Shown piece after piece: positions 36,123 through 45,244 of a stretch of DNA of 64,000 bases; positions within the stretch are counted from its first letter, which is position 1, and the number at the start of each line of letters is the position of its first letter. The DNA lies in the NCBI GenBank assembly GCA_903891325.1, contig CAITEC010000042.1:1-64000 (forward strand), given 5' to 3'. Made by a program: the position numbers and the translations under genes. Under the pieces are notes generated by a model, which made no database searches, had not been told where the DNA came from, and was given only the letters and a program-made list of their open reading frames with translations. The stretch is from an uncultured Opitutaceae bacterium (GTDB lineage: Bacteria; Verrucomicrobiota; Verrucomicrobiia; Opitutales; Opitutaceae).

Positions 36123-37636
36123 TCAAGCAACTCCCCCCCTCCGAGGTCTGGTTTGTGACCGGATCGCAGCACCTCTACGGCCCCGGCCCCCTCCGGCAGG
36201 TGGCCTCGAACGCCCGGGCGATCGTCGCCGGGCTTGGCGCCTCGGGGCGTCTGCCGCTCCGGCTCGTCTTCAAGCCGGTCGTGACGACGCCGGCGGAGAT
36301 CCGCGCCCTGTGCGGGGAGGCCAACGCCGCCCCGGCCTGCGCGGGCCTGGTCCTGTGGATGCACACCTTCTCCCCGGCGAAGATGTGGATCGGCGGGCTG
36401 TCAGCCCTCCGCAAGCCCTTCCTGCACCTCCACACCCAGTTCAACCGCGACCTGCCGTGGGAGACGATCGACATGGATTTCATGAACCTGAACCAGGCCG
36501 CCCACGGCGACCGGGAGGCGGGTTTCCTCCACACGCGGATGGGCCTGCGCCGGAAGATCGTGGTCGGGCACTGGCAGGACGGCGAGGTCCAGGACCGGCT
36601 CGGGGCCTGGATGCGGGTGGCGCGGGCCTGGCACGACTGGCAGGGGGCCTCGTTCGCGCGTTTCGGCGACAACATGCGCCAGGTCGCCGTCACCGATGGC
36701 GACAAGGTCGCCGCGGAGATCGCATTTGGCTGGTCGGTTAACGGATACGGCGTGGGCGAGCTCGCCGCGGAGATTGCGGCGGTCGGCGAGGCCGCGCTCC
36801 GCCGGCTCTGCGCGGAGTACGAGGAGCTCTATGCGGTCTCCCCGGAGCTGCGCAAGGGCGGCGCCCGGCACGACTCGCTGCGGGAGGGAGCCCGTATCGA
36901 GATCGGACTGCGGTCCTTCCTGAAGGCCGGCGGGTTCAAGGGATTCACGACCACCTTCGAGGACCTCCACGGCCTCCGGCAGTTGCCGGGGCTCGCCGTC
37001 CAGCGGCTGATGGCCGAGGGCTACGGCTTCGGCGCGGAGGGGGACTGGAAGACCTGCGCCCTCCTGCGCGCGATGAAGGTGATCGGGTCGGACCTGGACG
37101 GCGGTACCTCCTTCATGGAGGACTACACCTATCACCTCCACCCCGACGGGCACCTGGTCCTCGGCGCCCACATGCTCGAGGTCTGCCCGTCGATCGCGGT
37201 GGGAAAGCCGTCGCTCGAGGTCCATCCGCTGGGAATCGGGGGCAGGGAGGACCCGGTCAGGCTCGTCTTCAGCGCCCCCCCCGGGCCCGCCGTCAACGCG
37301 TCGCTCGTGGACTTGGGTGGCCGCTTCCGGCTCATCGTGAACGAGGTCGACGCGGTGGAGCCGCCGAGCCGCCTGCCGCGGCTCCCGGTGGCCCGCGCCG
37401 TCTGGAAATGCCGGCCGGACTTCAAGACGGCCTGCGGCGCCTGGATCCGGGCGGGCGGAGCCCATCACACCGGTTTCAGCTTCGCCGTGACCGCCGAGCA
37501 TCTGGGCGACCTCGCGGACCTGGCGGGAATCGAGGCGGTCGTGATCGACGGCTCGACGACCCGGTCGGGCTTCGAGAAGGAACTGCGCTGGAACGAGGCG
37601 TACTTCCACATGGGACGGGGCCCGTCGCCATGCTGA
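36119..37636 (+). CDS. araA: L-arabinose isomerase
   Basis: A 505-residue isomerase converting L-arabinose to L-ribulose. It starts at a GTG that overlaps the araB stop (GTGA) and begins with the diagnostic [11 protein letters not shown]. Further family segments are [34 protein letters not shown] and G-A-E-G-D-W-K-T, with metal ligands in T-T-F-E-D and a late A-H-M-L-E-V-C-P. Length matches AraA of other bacteria. Confidence 0.95.
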   Translation: MIKQLPPSEVWFVTGSQHLYGPGPLRQVASNARAIVAGLGASGRLPLRLVFKPVVTTPAEIRALCGEANAAPACAGLVLWMHTFSPAKMWIGGLSALRKPFLHLHTQFNRDLPWETIDMDFMNLNQAAHGDREAGFLHTRMGLRRKIVVGHWQDGEVQDRLGAWMRVARAWHDWQGASFARFGDNMRQVAVTDGDKVAAEIAFGWSVNGYGVGELAAEIAAVGEAALRRLCAEYEELYAVSPELRKGGARHDSLREGARIEIGLRSFLKAGGFKGFTTTFEDLHGLRQLPGLAVQRLMAEGYGFGAEGDWKTCALLRAMKVIGSDLDGGTSFMEDYTYHLHPDGHLVLGAHMLEVCPSIAVGKPSLEVHPLGIGGREDPVRLVFSAPPGPAVNASLVDLGGRFRLIVNEVDAVEPPSRLPRLPVARAVWKCRPDFKTACGAWIRAGGAHHTGFSFAVTAEHLGDLADLAGIEAVVIDGSTTRSGFEKELRWNEAYFHMGRGPSPC

Positions 37637-38319
37637 CCGAGCTCAAGCGCGAGGCCTGCGAGGCGAACCGGAGCCTGCCCGGCCACGGGCTCGTCCACCT
37701 GAATTTCGGCAACGCGAGCGCCCTGGACCGCCGCCGCGGAATTTTCGCGATCAAGCCGAGCGGGGTCGACTACGCGCGGCTCCGGCCCGCGGACATGGTC
37801 CTCGTCGACCTGGAGGGCCGCAGGGTCGAGGGCAGCCTCCGGCCGTCGTCGGACACGCCCACGCACCTGGAGTTGTACCGGAAATTCGAGTCGATCGGCG
37901 GGGTCGTCCACACCCACTCCCTTTACGCGACCGCCTTCGCCCAGGCCGGGCGGCCGATCCCCGCACTGGGCACGACCCACTCCGATTTTTTCCGCGGGAA
38001 GATCCCGGTGACCCGGCTGCTCCGCAGGCGCGAGATCGCCGGCGACTACGAGACGGAGACCGGACGGGTGATCTGCGAGGCCTTCCGGGGCCTCGATCCC
38101 GCCGCGGTTCCCGGCGTGCTGGTGAACCGGCACGCCCCCTTCGCCTGGGGGCCCACGGTCGCAAAGGCGCTGGAGAACGCCGTTGCCGTCGAGCTTTGCG
38201 CGCGAATGGCCTTCCTGACCCTGCAGCTCAGGCCGACGGTGGGCGCGATCGACCCGGTCCTTCTCGACCGGCACTTCCTGAGGAAGCACGGGGCGCAGGC
38301 GTACTACGGCCAGCCCTGA
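37630..38319 (+). CDS. araD: L-ribulose-5-phosphate 4-epimerase
   Basis: A 229-residue class II aldolase-fold epimerase giving D-xylulose 5-phosphate. It has [24 protein letters not shown], and the zinc ligands in V-H-T-H-S and R-H-A-P-F-A-W-G. The ATG lies inside the end of araA with a seven-base overlap, completing an araBAD operon. No arabinose transporter or AraC/GntR regulator is adjacent. Confidence 0.95.
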   Translation: MLTELKREACEANRSLPGHGLVHLNFGNASALDRRRGIFAIKPSGVDYARLRPADMVLVDLEGRRVEGSLRPSSDTPTHLELYRKFESIGGVVHTHSLYATAFAQAGRPIPALGTTHSDFFRGKIPVTRLLRRREIAGDYETETGRVICEAFRGLDPAAVPGVLVNRHAPFAWGPTVAKALENAVAVELCARMAFLTLQLRPTVGAIDPVLLDRHFLRKHGAQAYYGQP

Positions 38320-38328
38320 GGCGGCCGT

Positions 38329-39318
38329 TCACTTGCCCGCGTACCAGAAGGACCGGCGCCAGTTGTGGCGGCGGAGCCGGGCCAGGAGCTCGGGCGGGAG
38401 GTCGGGCAGGTCGCTGACCGCGCAGTTCGCCTCGGCCTGGGACACGTTCCGGATCCCGGGGATCACGGTGGAGACCGCCGGATGCGCCAGCGCGAACTTG
38501 ATCGCTGCCTGGGCAAGCGTGTAGCCGGAGCCCTCCAGGTCGCGGCGCACCTTCTCGACGCGCAGGACCGTGCGGTTCAGCCGGTCGCCGGCGAAGTAAA
38601 ACGAGCGGAAGTCGTCCGGGGCGAACCGGGTCGCGCCGTTGAATTTTCCGGTAAGCGATCCCTCGTCGAAGACGACGCGGACGATGACGCCGACGCCGCA
38701 CTCCAGCGCCGCGTCGAGCAATTCGGCGGCCGGCTCCTGCTCGAAGATGTTGTAGATGACCTGGACGGAGTCGATCCAGCCGTCGCGCATGAGCTGGATC
38801 ACGCTGTTCTGGTCGTTCTCCGGGGTGGAGATCCCGACCAGCCCGATCTTCCCCTCCTTCTGAAGATCGCGGAGGACCCTGAAGGGCGTCGGGTTGCGGT
38901 TCCACGCGCGCGTCCAGGTGTGAAGCTGGAGCAGATCGATCCTCGCGGTCCCGAGGTTGGCGAGCCGCTCCTCAACGCTGCTGCGCAGGTAGTCCTCGGG
39001 ATAGCGCTCGTCGGCCTTGCAGTAGGGCGAAGGGGGCCAGATGCCGGCGACCGGCGGGGTCTTTGTCGCGACAACGATGCGGGATGTCTGGTCGGCCGCG
39101 GCCCGCTCCCGGAGCATCTGGCCGATCAGGCGCTCGCTGCGGCCCTCGCCGTAGCCGGCCGCCGTGTCGATGAAGTTCACTCCGCATTCCAGCGCCGCGT
39201 GGAGCGCGGCCAGGGAGTCGCGGTCCGACTGGGCGCCCCACGAGCCGCCGATCGCCCAGGCGCCGAAGCCGACTTCCGAGCAGGAGAACCCGTGCTTTCC
39301 AAAGGGGCGGTATTTCAT
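38329..39318 (-). CDS. Aldo/keto reductase
   Basis: A 329-residue NADP-dependent aldo/keto reductase. The catalytic tetrad is visible: Asp and Tyr in F-I-D-T-A-A-G-Y-G, Lys in V-A-T-K-T, and His in L-L-Q-L-H-T. It belongs to the branch acting on sugars or sugar-derived aldehydes. It is the last gene of a minus-strand operon with a TIM-barrel isomerase and a zinc-type dehydrogenase, and its end lies 9 bases from the end of convergent araD. Confidence 0.88.
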   Translation of the reverse strand: MKYRPFGKHGFSCSEVGFGAWAIGGSWGAQSDRDSLAALHAALECGVNFIDTAAGYGEGRSERLIGQMLRERAAADQTSRIVVATKTPPVAGIWPPSPYCKADERYPEDYLRSSVEERLANLGTARIDLLQLHTWTRAWNRNPTPFRVLRDLQKEGKIGLVGISTPENDQNSVIQLMRDGWIDSVQVIYNIFEQEPAAELLDAALECGVGVIVRVVFDEGSLTGKFNGATRFAPDDFRSFYFAGDRLNRTVLRVEKVRRDLEGSGYTLAQAAIKFALAHPAVSTVIPGIRNVSQAEANCAVSDLPDLPPELLARLRRHNWRRSFWYAGK

Positions 39319-39333
39319 GGGGTGGCGGGCCCG

Positions 39334-40218
39334 TCAGCCGGGAAAGTGCTGCGCTATCTTAGCCTTGAGAAAGCGGACCGACTCAAGCAAATCCTCCCGG
39401 CCGTTCATCCCGTCCTCGATCGAGATCCAGGAGTTGAAGCCGACCGCGGCGAGGGTGGAAAAGATCCGGTCGTAGTCGTTGAGGCCCCGGCCGATGACCC
39501 CGTGCGAGAGCCGGCTCGCGTAGCCCAGCGAGTCCTCCTCGCGGCGCAGGTCCTCGATCGTGCCGGACTTCAGGTAGCGGTCGCTCGCGTGCATGGAGAC
39601 CACGCGGTGCTTCACCTTCTCGAGCAGCACGAGGGGATCCTCCCCGGCGAGGATCGTGTTCGAGGGGTCGTAGTTGACGCCGAACCACGGGGACTCGATC
39701 CGGTTCACGATCTCGACGAAGACATCCATCTTCTGGGCGAACTCGGGGTGCTTCCAGTAGTTGTCCTTGTAGTGGTTCTCCAGCGTCAGGATCACCCCGT
39801 GGCTCTCCGCGAAGGGGAGCAGCCCGGTGATCACGCGCACAACCTGGTCCACGCCCGCCGCCCGGGTCAATTCGGGGCGGCGCTGGCCCGACAGGACGCG
39901 GCAGAACCGGCCCCCGAAGTAGGCGGTGATCTCGATCATCCGCCTCTCGCGGTCGATCTCCCGCCGGAGCCGCTCCGGGTCTGTCTCGGTGAAGTCCGGC
40001 GAGCAGCAGAGCATCGGCATCTCCAGGCCGTGCCGGTAAAGGCTGTCCCGGGTCCGCTCGAGGAATCCGGGGTCGTCGTCGATGAAGCCGGAGTAGAACT
40101 CGAGCCCCTCGACGCCGAGCGTGGCGCCGATCCCGATCCACTCGTCGAGCGTCATCGTCCGGTCGACGACCAGGGCGTCGATGAAGCACTTGGGAAAGGC
40201 GGCGAGCCGGGGTCTCAT
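39334..40218 (-). CDS. Sugar phosphate isomerase/epimerase (AP endonuclease 2 fold)
   Basis: A 294-residue xylose-isomerase-like TIM-barrel protein. Metal-ligand segments are E-F-Y-S-G-F-I, L-T-L-E-N-H-Y-K-D, G-V-N-Y-D-P-S-N, V-S-M-H-A-S-D and I-E-D-G. The ATG at 40218 overlaps the stop of the dehydrogenase gene (ATGA), which fixes the start. It likely epimerises or isomerises a keto sugar formed by the dehydrogenase. Confidence 0.8.
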   Translation of the reverse strand: MRPRLAAFPKCFIDALVVDRTMTLDEWIGIGATLGVEGLEFYSGFIDDDPGFLERTRDSLYRHGLEMPMLCCSPDFTETDPERLRREIDRERRMIEITAYFGGRFCRVLSGQRRPELTRAAGVDQVVRVITGLLPFAESHGVILTLENHYKDNYWKHPEFAQKMDVFVEIVNRIESPWFGVNYDPSNTILAGEDPLVLLEKVKHRVVSMHASDRYLKSGTIEDLRREEDSLGYASRLSHGVIGRGLNDYDRIFSTLAAVGFNSWISIEDGMNGREDLLESVRFLKAKIAQHFPG

Positions 40219-41264
40219 TGCGGGGTGAGGACGCCCTTCACAATCCGGCCGGAGTGCATCTCCTCGAAGGCCTCGTGCCATTGCGCGAGCGGCGAGATCC
40301 GGTTGAGGACCAGGTCCAGGTTGAGCTGCCCGGAGGAGAGGAGGGCGATCACCTTCTCCCACACCGGCCAGTTGTGCGAGAAGCTGCCCTGGAGCGTGAC
40401 CGCCTTCTGGACCAGCGGGTCGAGCGAGAAGTTCAGGGGCTGCGGGCCCCATCCGACCTTGGTGATCTGGCCGGCGGGGCGGACAATCTCCATCGCCAGC
40501 TTGAGGGTCGCGGACACGCCGGCGGCGTCGATCACCAGGTCGAGCCCGTAGCCGTCGCCGAAATTCCTGACCCAGGCGGCGACGTCCTCGCCCGCCGCCC
40601 CCAGGGTGACGTTCGCCCCCAGTTTGCGCGCCGTGTCAAGCCGGTGCGCGTCGGCGGGGATGCCGATCACGATCACGGTCCCGGCGCCGGCAATCCTCGC
40701 CATCATCGCGCAGAGCAGCCCGATCGGCCCGGGCCCGATCACCGCCACCGTGTCGCCGGGCCGGATGTGGGAATTCACGCAGCTTGCGTTGTAGGCGACG
40801 CAGCAGGGTTCCGTGAGGGCGGCCGTCTCGAAGGCGAGGTGGGGGGGGATCCGGTGCAGGCAGCGCTCGGGCACCTTGGCGAAGCGGGTCATGGCCCCGT
40901 TGACGCCGTAGCCGAATCCGAGCCGGTTCGGGTCGAGGTTGTAAAGCCCCTGGCGGGAGTAGGGCGACGCGGCGTCGATGACGGCGGCGGTCTCGCTGAC
41001 CACCCGGTCGCCCTCGGAAAAGCCGCGGACCAGCCGGCCCTTCTTCGCGATCACCCCGGAGAATTCGTGCCCGAGGACAACCGGATAGTTCACCTTCCAG
41101 CTCTGCTTCCCGGTGAACTGGTGCAGGTCGCTCCCGCAGATGCCGACCGCCTGGACCGCGAGGAGCACGTCGCTCTCCCCGATCTCGGGAATGGGCACCT
41201 CGCGGAGATCCACACTGAAGGGCTCCGGGGAAAAATTCACCACTGCGGGCATCGTGTTGCTCAT
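40215..41264 (-). CDS. Zinc-type alcohol/polyol dehydrogenase lacking the structural zinc site
   Basis: A 349-residue medium-chain dehydrogenase. The catalytic zinc site is present (Cys43 in G-I-C-G-S-D, His66-Glu67 in G-H-E-F) as is the coenzyme loop V-I-G-P-G-P-I-G-L-L. The lobe that normally carries four structural-zinc cysteines (about residues 91-112) reads E-T-A-A-V-I-D-A-A-S-P-Y-S-R-Q-G-L-Y-N-L and has none. It probably oxidises a polyol or sugar. It is first in the operon and divergent from an MFS transporter. Confidence 0.85.
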   Translation of the reverse strand: MSNTMPAVVNFSPEPFSVDLREVPIPEIGESDVLLAVQAVGICGSDLHQFTGKQSWKVNYPVVLGHEFSGVIAKKGRLVRGFSEGDRVVSETAAVIDAASPYSRQGLYNLDPNRLGFGYGVNGAMTRFAKVPERCLHRIPPHLAFETAALTEPCCVAYNASCVNSHIRPGDTVAVIGPGPIGLLCAMMARIAGAGTVIVIGIPADAHRLDTARKLGANVTLGAAGEDVAAWVRNFGDGYGLDLVIDAAGVSATLKLAMEIVRPAGQITKVGWGPQPLNFSLDPLVQKAVTLQGSFSHNWPVWEKVIALLSSGQLNLDLVLNRISPLAQWHEAFEEMHSGRIVKGVLTPQ

Positions 41265-41327
41265 GGGCGTCGCTTTCGGGGTTTTCTATTGCCAGTTAGC
41301 GGACCCCGAAAGCAATCTTATCTTCGG

Positions 41328-42614
41328 ATGCCCCCGCAAACCCCACCGGCGATCCGGACCACGCGCGTGCGCTTCGGGATCCTCGCGATGCTGTTTGTGA
41401 CCATCGCGATCAATTACCTGGACCGGAGCAATCTCTCGGTCGCCGCGCCCAGTCTTGCCGGGGATCTTCACTTCGACACGCGGAGAATGGGGCTGGTCTT
41501 CTCGGCCTTCGGCTGGGCCTACGCGCTCCTGCAGATCCCCGGCGGCTGGCTCGCGGACCGGTTCGGCCTGCGCGGGCTCTATGCGCTGGCCTGCCTGCTC
41601 TGGTCGCTTGCCACCGTGCTCCAGGGGTTTGCCGGGTCCTTCCTCGCGCTGTTTGCAATGCGGCTGCTGCTCGGCGCCTTCGAGGCGCCCGCCTTCCCGA
41701 TCTGCAGCCGGGTGGTGACGCTCTGGTTCCCGGAGCGCGAGCGGGCCGGGGCGACGGGTTGCTACATCGCCGGCGAGTTTGTCGGCCTGGCCTTCCTCAC
41801 GCCGGTCCTGATGTTGACCCAGAGGAACTACGGATGGCAGTCGGTCTTCATCGTCACCGGCGGCATCGGGCTCCTGTGGGCGGGCGCCTGGTGGCTGCTC
41901 TACCGGGATCCCGCCCAGTCCGGCCGCGTCAACGCCGCGGAGCTGGCGCTCATCGGCGGCGGGGGAGGCTGGTCGCCGGCCGCGGTGGGCGCGCCGCCCC
42001 CGGGCAGGATCCAATGGGCCGACCTCCGGGATGTCCTGCGGCGGCGGCAGCTTTGGGGAATCTACCTTGGCCAGTACGCCAACAGCTCGATGCTCTGGTT
42101 TTTCCTCACCTGGTTTCCGACCTACCTGGTCAGGTACCGGCACTTCAACCTCGCGCAGGCGGGTTTCCTGGGATCGGTGCCCTTCCTTGCGGCCTTTTTC
42201 GGCGTCATCGTGGCGGGCCTTTTGTCGGACTTCCTGGTGCGGAGGGGATTTTCGCCGACCGCGGCCCGCAAGGCCCCGCTCGTCGGGGGCCTGGTCCTCT
42301 CCACGGGCATCATCGGTGCGAACCACGTCTCGGATCCCCGGATGGTGGTCCTGTTCCTCTCGCTGGGCCTCTTTGGCTGCGGCTGCGCCTCGATCAACTG
42401 GGTGCTGGTCTCCCTGCTCTCGCCGCGGCGGCTGGTGGGACTCACCGGCGGGGTCTTCAATTTCATCGGCAACCTGCCGTCCATCGTCGTCCCGATCATC
42501 ATCGGCTTCCTGGTCCACGGCGGGAACTTCGAGCCCGCCCTGGTCTTCATGAGCTGCGTCGCCTTCGCCGGCGCGCTCGCCTTCATATTCCTTGTCGGCC
42601 GCGTGGAGCGCTGA
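41328..42614 (+). CDS. MFS transporter, ACS family (sugar-acid/hexuronate-like)
   Basis: A 428-residue permease of the anion:cation symporter branch: I-N-Y-L-D-R-S-N-L-S-V-A-A-P in TM1, G-W-L-A-D-R-F-G in loop 2-3 and W-F-L-T-W-F-P-T-Y-L in TM7, as in hexuronate and glucarate importers. The ATG at 41328 is followed directly by the typical N terminus. Transcribed divergently from the dehydrogenase operon, it likely imports that operon's substrate. Confidence 0.85.
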   Translation: MPPQTPPAIRTTRVRFGILAMLFVTIAINYLDRSNLSVAAPSLAGDLHFDTRRMGLVFSAFGWAYALLQIPGGWLADRFGLRGLYALACLLWSLATVLQGFAGSFLALFAMRLLLGAFEAPAFPICSRVVTLWFPERERAGATGCYIAGEFVGLAFLTPVLMLTQRNYGWQSVFIVTGGIGLLWAGAWWLLYRDPAQSGRVNAAELALIGGGGGWSPAAVGAPPPGRIQWADLRDVLRRRQLWGIYLGQYANSSMLWFFLTWFPTYLVRYRHFNLAQAGFLGSVPFLAAFFGVIVAGLLSDFLVRRGFSPTAARKAPLVGGLVLSTGIIGANHVSDPRMVVLFLSLGLFGCGCASINWVLVSLLSPRRLVGLTGGVFNFIGNLPSIVVPIIIGFLVHGGNFEPALVFMSCVAFAGALAFIFLVGRVER

Positions 42615-42640
42615 GAAGCGGCGGGCCGGACCGACCCGAT

Positions 42641-44161
42641 TTATTCCGCGCGCCCGGCGTTCCAGATCTTCATCAGTTCCGGGGTCCCCTGGGCCCGGAC
42701 GTCATTGTCGTTCAGGATATTGTCCGTGGCCTCAAGCATGGACTTGCGCGGGAAAACCATCATTTCAAATGCGCGGCCGAAATACTCGATGGTGACAAAT
42801 TCCCCCTTCGCGTCGCGCAGGACCTGCACCAATTGCGGCAGGTTCCTTATCGGGATTCCATCGACGGCCTTGACGACCCAGCCGACGGGATTGGTGTACG
42901 CCTGGGAAAGGCGGTCGGGAAAGAAAGGGGACGACACGACCACGAGCTTCTCACCGGGGAAGGCGGGCAACACCCCCCTGCGGGTGAACAGCGGACTCCC
43001 GAAAAACTCGAAGTTGTCCTTGGCGTCCCGGTTGAACCCGGAAATATACTGGGACGTGGCCGTCGAGAGCACGATCGGGCCGTAGATGAAATAGTCGGGA
43101 TAGGCGCCGGCGAGATCCTCGATCAACAGCGGCCGGCGCGAGGGGACGGGAGCATCCACGCGGAGTTCCTTTCCGTCCCGGATCAGGGTCAGGGGAACAA
43201 GCCCGTCCCTTGCGATCTTCTGGACAAGGTAATCGAATCGCACGCGAAGGTTCGGCCCGATTTCCACCATGCCCTCGTCGTCGATGGGCGCCGATCCGAT
43301 CCGGGTGATGACATCCCACTTTTTCAAGGGGTAGCCGGGCCCGTCGCCGGCGGGCAGGAACACGATCACCCCCCGGGCGTCCGTGCCGAGCCTCAGAAAG
43401 CGCCGCAGGGCCGGATTCTGGAGCTTCTGGGTCTGGTCAAAGAGCGTGGGCTTTCCCTGGTAGGGCCCGGTCGACACCTGGCCGAGGAAGAGGTCGATCT
43501 CCTCGCTGGGAATGATGTAGCTGATGTTCTGGGCGTTGTTCTCGGTGCTGAATGCCAGCCCGATCATCCTGTCGCCAGCCACGGCCGGGCCCCCGCTGTT
43601 GCCGTGGTTGATCGCCGCGTCGATCTGGATCCGAAGGCCGGAGACGGGGAAGTTGTAGGGCACGAACTCGATTCGCGAAATAATGCCCTTGGTGATCGAG
43701 AGGCTGGTGCCGCCCGTCGGGAAGCCGTAGGCGAGCACAGCGTCCTTGACCTCCGGCAGCGATCGGCTGCGCGGAAGCGGCGGGCGCGTGTCAAAGAACG
43801 ACTCGTCGTCGAGCCTGAGGACGGCCAGGTCGATGCCCGGTGCAATCGCCTCGACCGTCGCGGAATACTTGTCTCCGGACTTGTTTCCCTGGACCTGGAC
43901 CTGGCCGGCGTAGAGCACGACGTGGGCATTGGTGAGGATCCGCTTTCCCTCGATGACGACGCCGGATCCGGTGATCTCGCTCGAGGGTTGCTTCGTCCAG
44001 GGCCTGAAGACATCGGGGCTGCGGACGGTTGAAAAGACCTTCACGACCGAGTTCTCAACCGCGCTGGCGGGGCCGGCGGCCCGGCAGGGCGGCGTGAATC
44101 GAAGTCCGGTTGCGAGAATGAAGGCAACGGCTGCCGCCATCGGAAACGAGGGGGTTTTCAC
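42641..44161 (-). CDS. Secreted HtrA/Deg-like serine protease with PDZ-type domains
   Basis: A 506-residue exported trypsin-like protease. Starting at the GTG at 44161 gives a signal peptide (K-T-P-S-F then a hydrophobic run, about 1-29); an ATG at 44140 is an alternative. The catalytic triad is His80 (T-N-A-H-V-V), Asp111 (G-I-D-L-A-V-L) and Ser189 (H-G-N-S-G-G-P-A-V). After about residue 255 lie PDZ-like regions (W-D-V-I-T-R-I-G-S-A-P-I-D; W-V-V-K-A-V-D-G-I-P-I-R-N-L) separated by a divergent segment. It is likely a periplasmic quality-control protease. Confidence 0.85.
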   Translation of the reverse strand: MKTPSFPMAAAVAFILATGLRFTPPCRAAGPASAVENSVVKVFSTVRSPDVFRPWTKQPSSEITGSGVVIEGKRILTNAHVVLYAGQVQVQGNKSGDKYSATVEAIAPGIDLAVLRLDDESFFDTRPPLPRSRSLPEVKDAVLAYGFPTGGTSLSITKGIISRIEFVPYNFPVSGLRIQIDAAINHGNSGGPAVAGDRMIGLAFSTENNAQNISYIIPSEEIDLFLGQVSTGPYQGKPTLFDQTQKLQNPALRRFLRLGTDARGVIVFLPAGDGPGYPLKKWDVITRIGSAPIDDEGMVEIGPNLRVRFDYLVQKIARDGLVPLTLIRDGKELRVDAPVPSRRPLLIEDLAGAYPDYFIYGPIVLSTATSQYISGFNRDAKDNFEFFGSPLFTRRGVLPAFPGEKLVVVSSPFFPDRLSQAYTNPVGWVVKAVDGIPIRNLPQLVQVLRDAKGEFVTIEYFGRAFEMMVFPRKSMLEATDNILNDNDVRAQGTPELMKIWNAGRAE

Positions 44162-44322
44162 AGCCGCAGTGCTAATTGTTCCGGCGATGCTTGGGAAGAA
44201 TAAGTTGCGCCCGGATCCCGCCAACCCGTTCCGGGTCATCCAATTGGCCCGAAGCGTAAGGGGCTTGCCGTCCTCTCGCGCCCCGGGCAGGAAATGTGCG
44301 AGCCAATGCGCCACTCCGCGAC

Positions 44323-44829
44323 ATGACCGTTGAATCGCCGGCGAAAGATTCCGTTACGCCGCGATCGAACCGCTTCCGATTGCGCTGGGATGTCCTCCAG
44401 TTTGTGGTCTTCGTTCTGCTGACTGCGCCGCATGCGACGGGCCTGCCCCTTCACGAGTGGGCGGGACTGGCGCTGGCGCCGATCCTGGTTGTCCACCTGG
44501 CCGCCAATTGGGATTGGATCGTCGACAAGACGCGCAACGTGTTTCGTCGGCAGCCCGGAGAGGTGCGCTTCAACCATATCTGGAACACGCTCATGTTTGT
44601 GGTCGCGGTCGTTGCGATCATGTCGGGAATCCTCTGTTCCCGGCAGGTTGTCCGCTCCCTTGGCTTCAGCCACCCGGTGGACTTTTTCTGGGCGGTCGTG
44701 CATTCGGTGAGCGCGACCGTGTTGATTGCCCTGGTTGGCGTGCACCTGGGAATGCACTTCCGATGGGTGATCGCGCAATTCCGACGCTCGCCGAGGGGCT
44801 GCAAGCCCGCAGGGGAGGATGGTCCGTGA
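44323..44829 (+). CDS. DUF4405-like four-helix membrane protein
   Basis: A 168-residue membrane protein with about four hydrophobic helices and histidines placed as in cytochrome-b-like DUF4405 proteins: L-V-V-H-L-A-A-N-W (about 54-62), F-N-H-I-W-N-T, F-W-A-V-V-H-S-V-S-A and V-H-L-G-M-H-F-R-W. Haem binding is plausible, not shown. The first 20 residues are polar. Its stop overlaps the next gene start (GTGA), so the two membrane proteins are coupled. Confidence 0.7.
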   Translation: MTVESPAKDSVTPRSNRFRLRWDVLQFVVFVLLTAPHATGLPLHEWAGLALAPILVVHLAANWDWIVDKTRNVFRRQPGEVRFNHIWNTLMFVVAVVAIMSGILCSRQVVRSLGFSHPVDFFWAVVHSVSATVLIALVGVHLGMHFRWVIAQFRRSPRGCKPAGEDGP

Positions 44830-45116
44830 GAAGCCTGCGCCGGGGGTTTCTCGTCCTGGCGGTGGCGATGGCCGTCGCGTTTGCGCTCCTGCAGGTCGGG
44901 GACACGCAGATGGCCGAGGGGGTGCGCGCCCGGATTCGCGCGCGGAACGAGGCGCGCCAGCGATATAATCGCGGCCCGTTCAAGCCCCGGCCCCCGCAGC
45001 GCCCGGTGGATCATTACCTGCGGCCATTCCGCGGGCCGCTCATCGTGATGGCCGTTCCGGGCCTGATCACTGCTGGCGTCCTCGTGCTGGTCCGCCGTCG
45101 CCGGTCCCGGCCTTGA
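44826..45116 (+). CDS. Small membrane protein, partner of DUF4405-like gene
   Basis: A 96-residue protein with a hydrophobic segment near the N terminus (about 7-24) and another at the C terminus (about 72-90) followed by R-R-R-R-S-R-P. Between them lies a basic, proline-rich stretch (about 35-65). It starts at GTG overlapping the upstream stop. I do not recognise the family; coupling suggests it works with the upstream membrane protein. Confidence 0.6.
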   Translation: MRSLRRGFLVLAVAMAVAFALLQVGDTQMAEGVRARIRARNEARQRYNRGPFKPRPPQRPVDHYLRPFRGPLIVMAVPGLITAGVLVLVRRRRSRP

Positions 45117-45145
45117 TCCCGTCGGGGTGGAAATAGGACCCCAAG

Positions 45146-45171
45146 CACCGGGGTCTCGGACCCCGGCTACA
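45146..45171 (-). repeat. TGTAGCCGG hairpin repeat, copy 1
   Basis: On the minus strand it reads TGTAGCCGGGGTC, a CGA loop, then GACCCCGGTG: an eight-pair stem. Compared with copies at 48437-48462 and 60485-60510, two base pairs differ and both are compensated. Confidence 0.65.
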
Positions 45172-45244
45172 TCGAGCCGCGGCAATTTGCGGGACTTTTT
45201 ACGCGGAATGGCGCTAGGCTGGCGGGGTCGAACCTGGCACGCCT

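Noticed and set aside
40218..41327. Upstream extension of the MFS frame
   Set aside because: It is antisense to the dehydrogenase gene; the transporter begins at the ATG at 41328.
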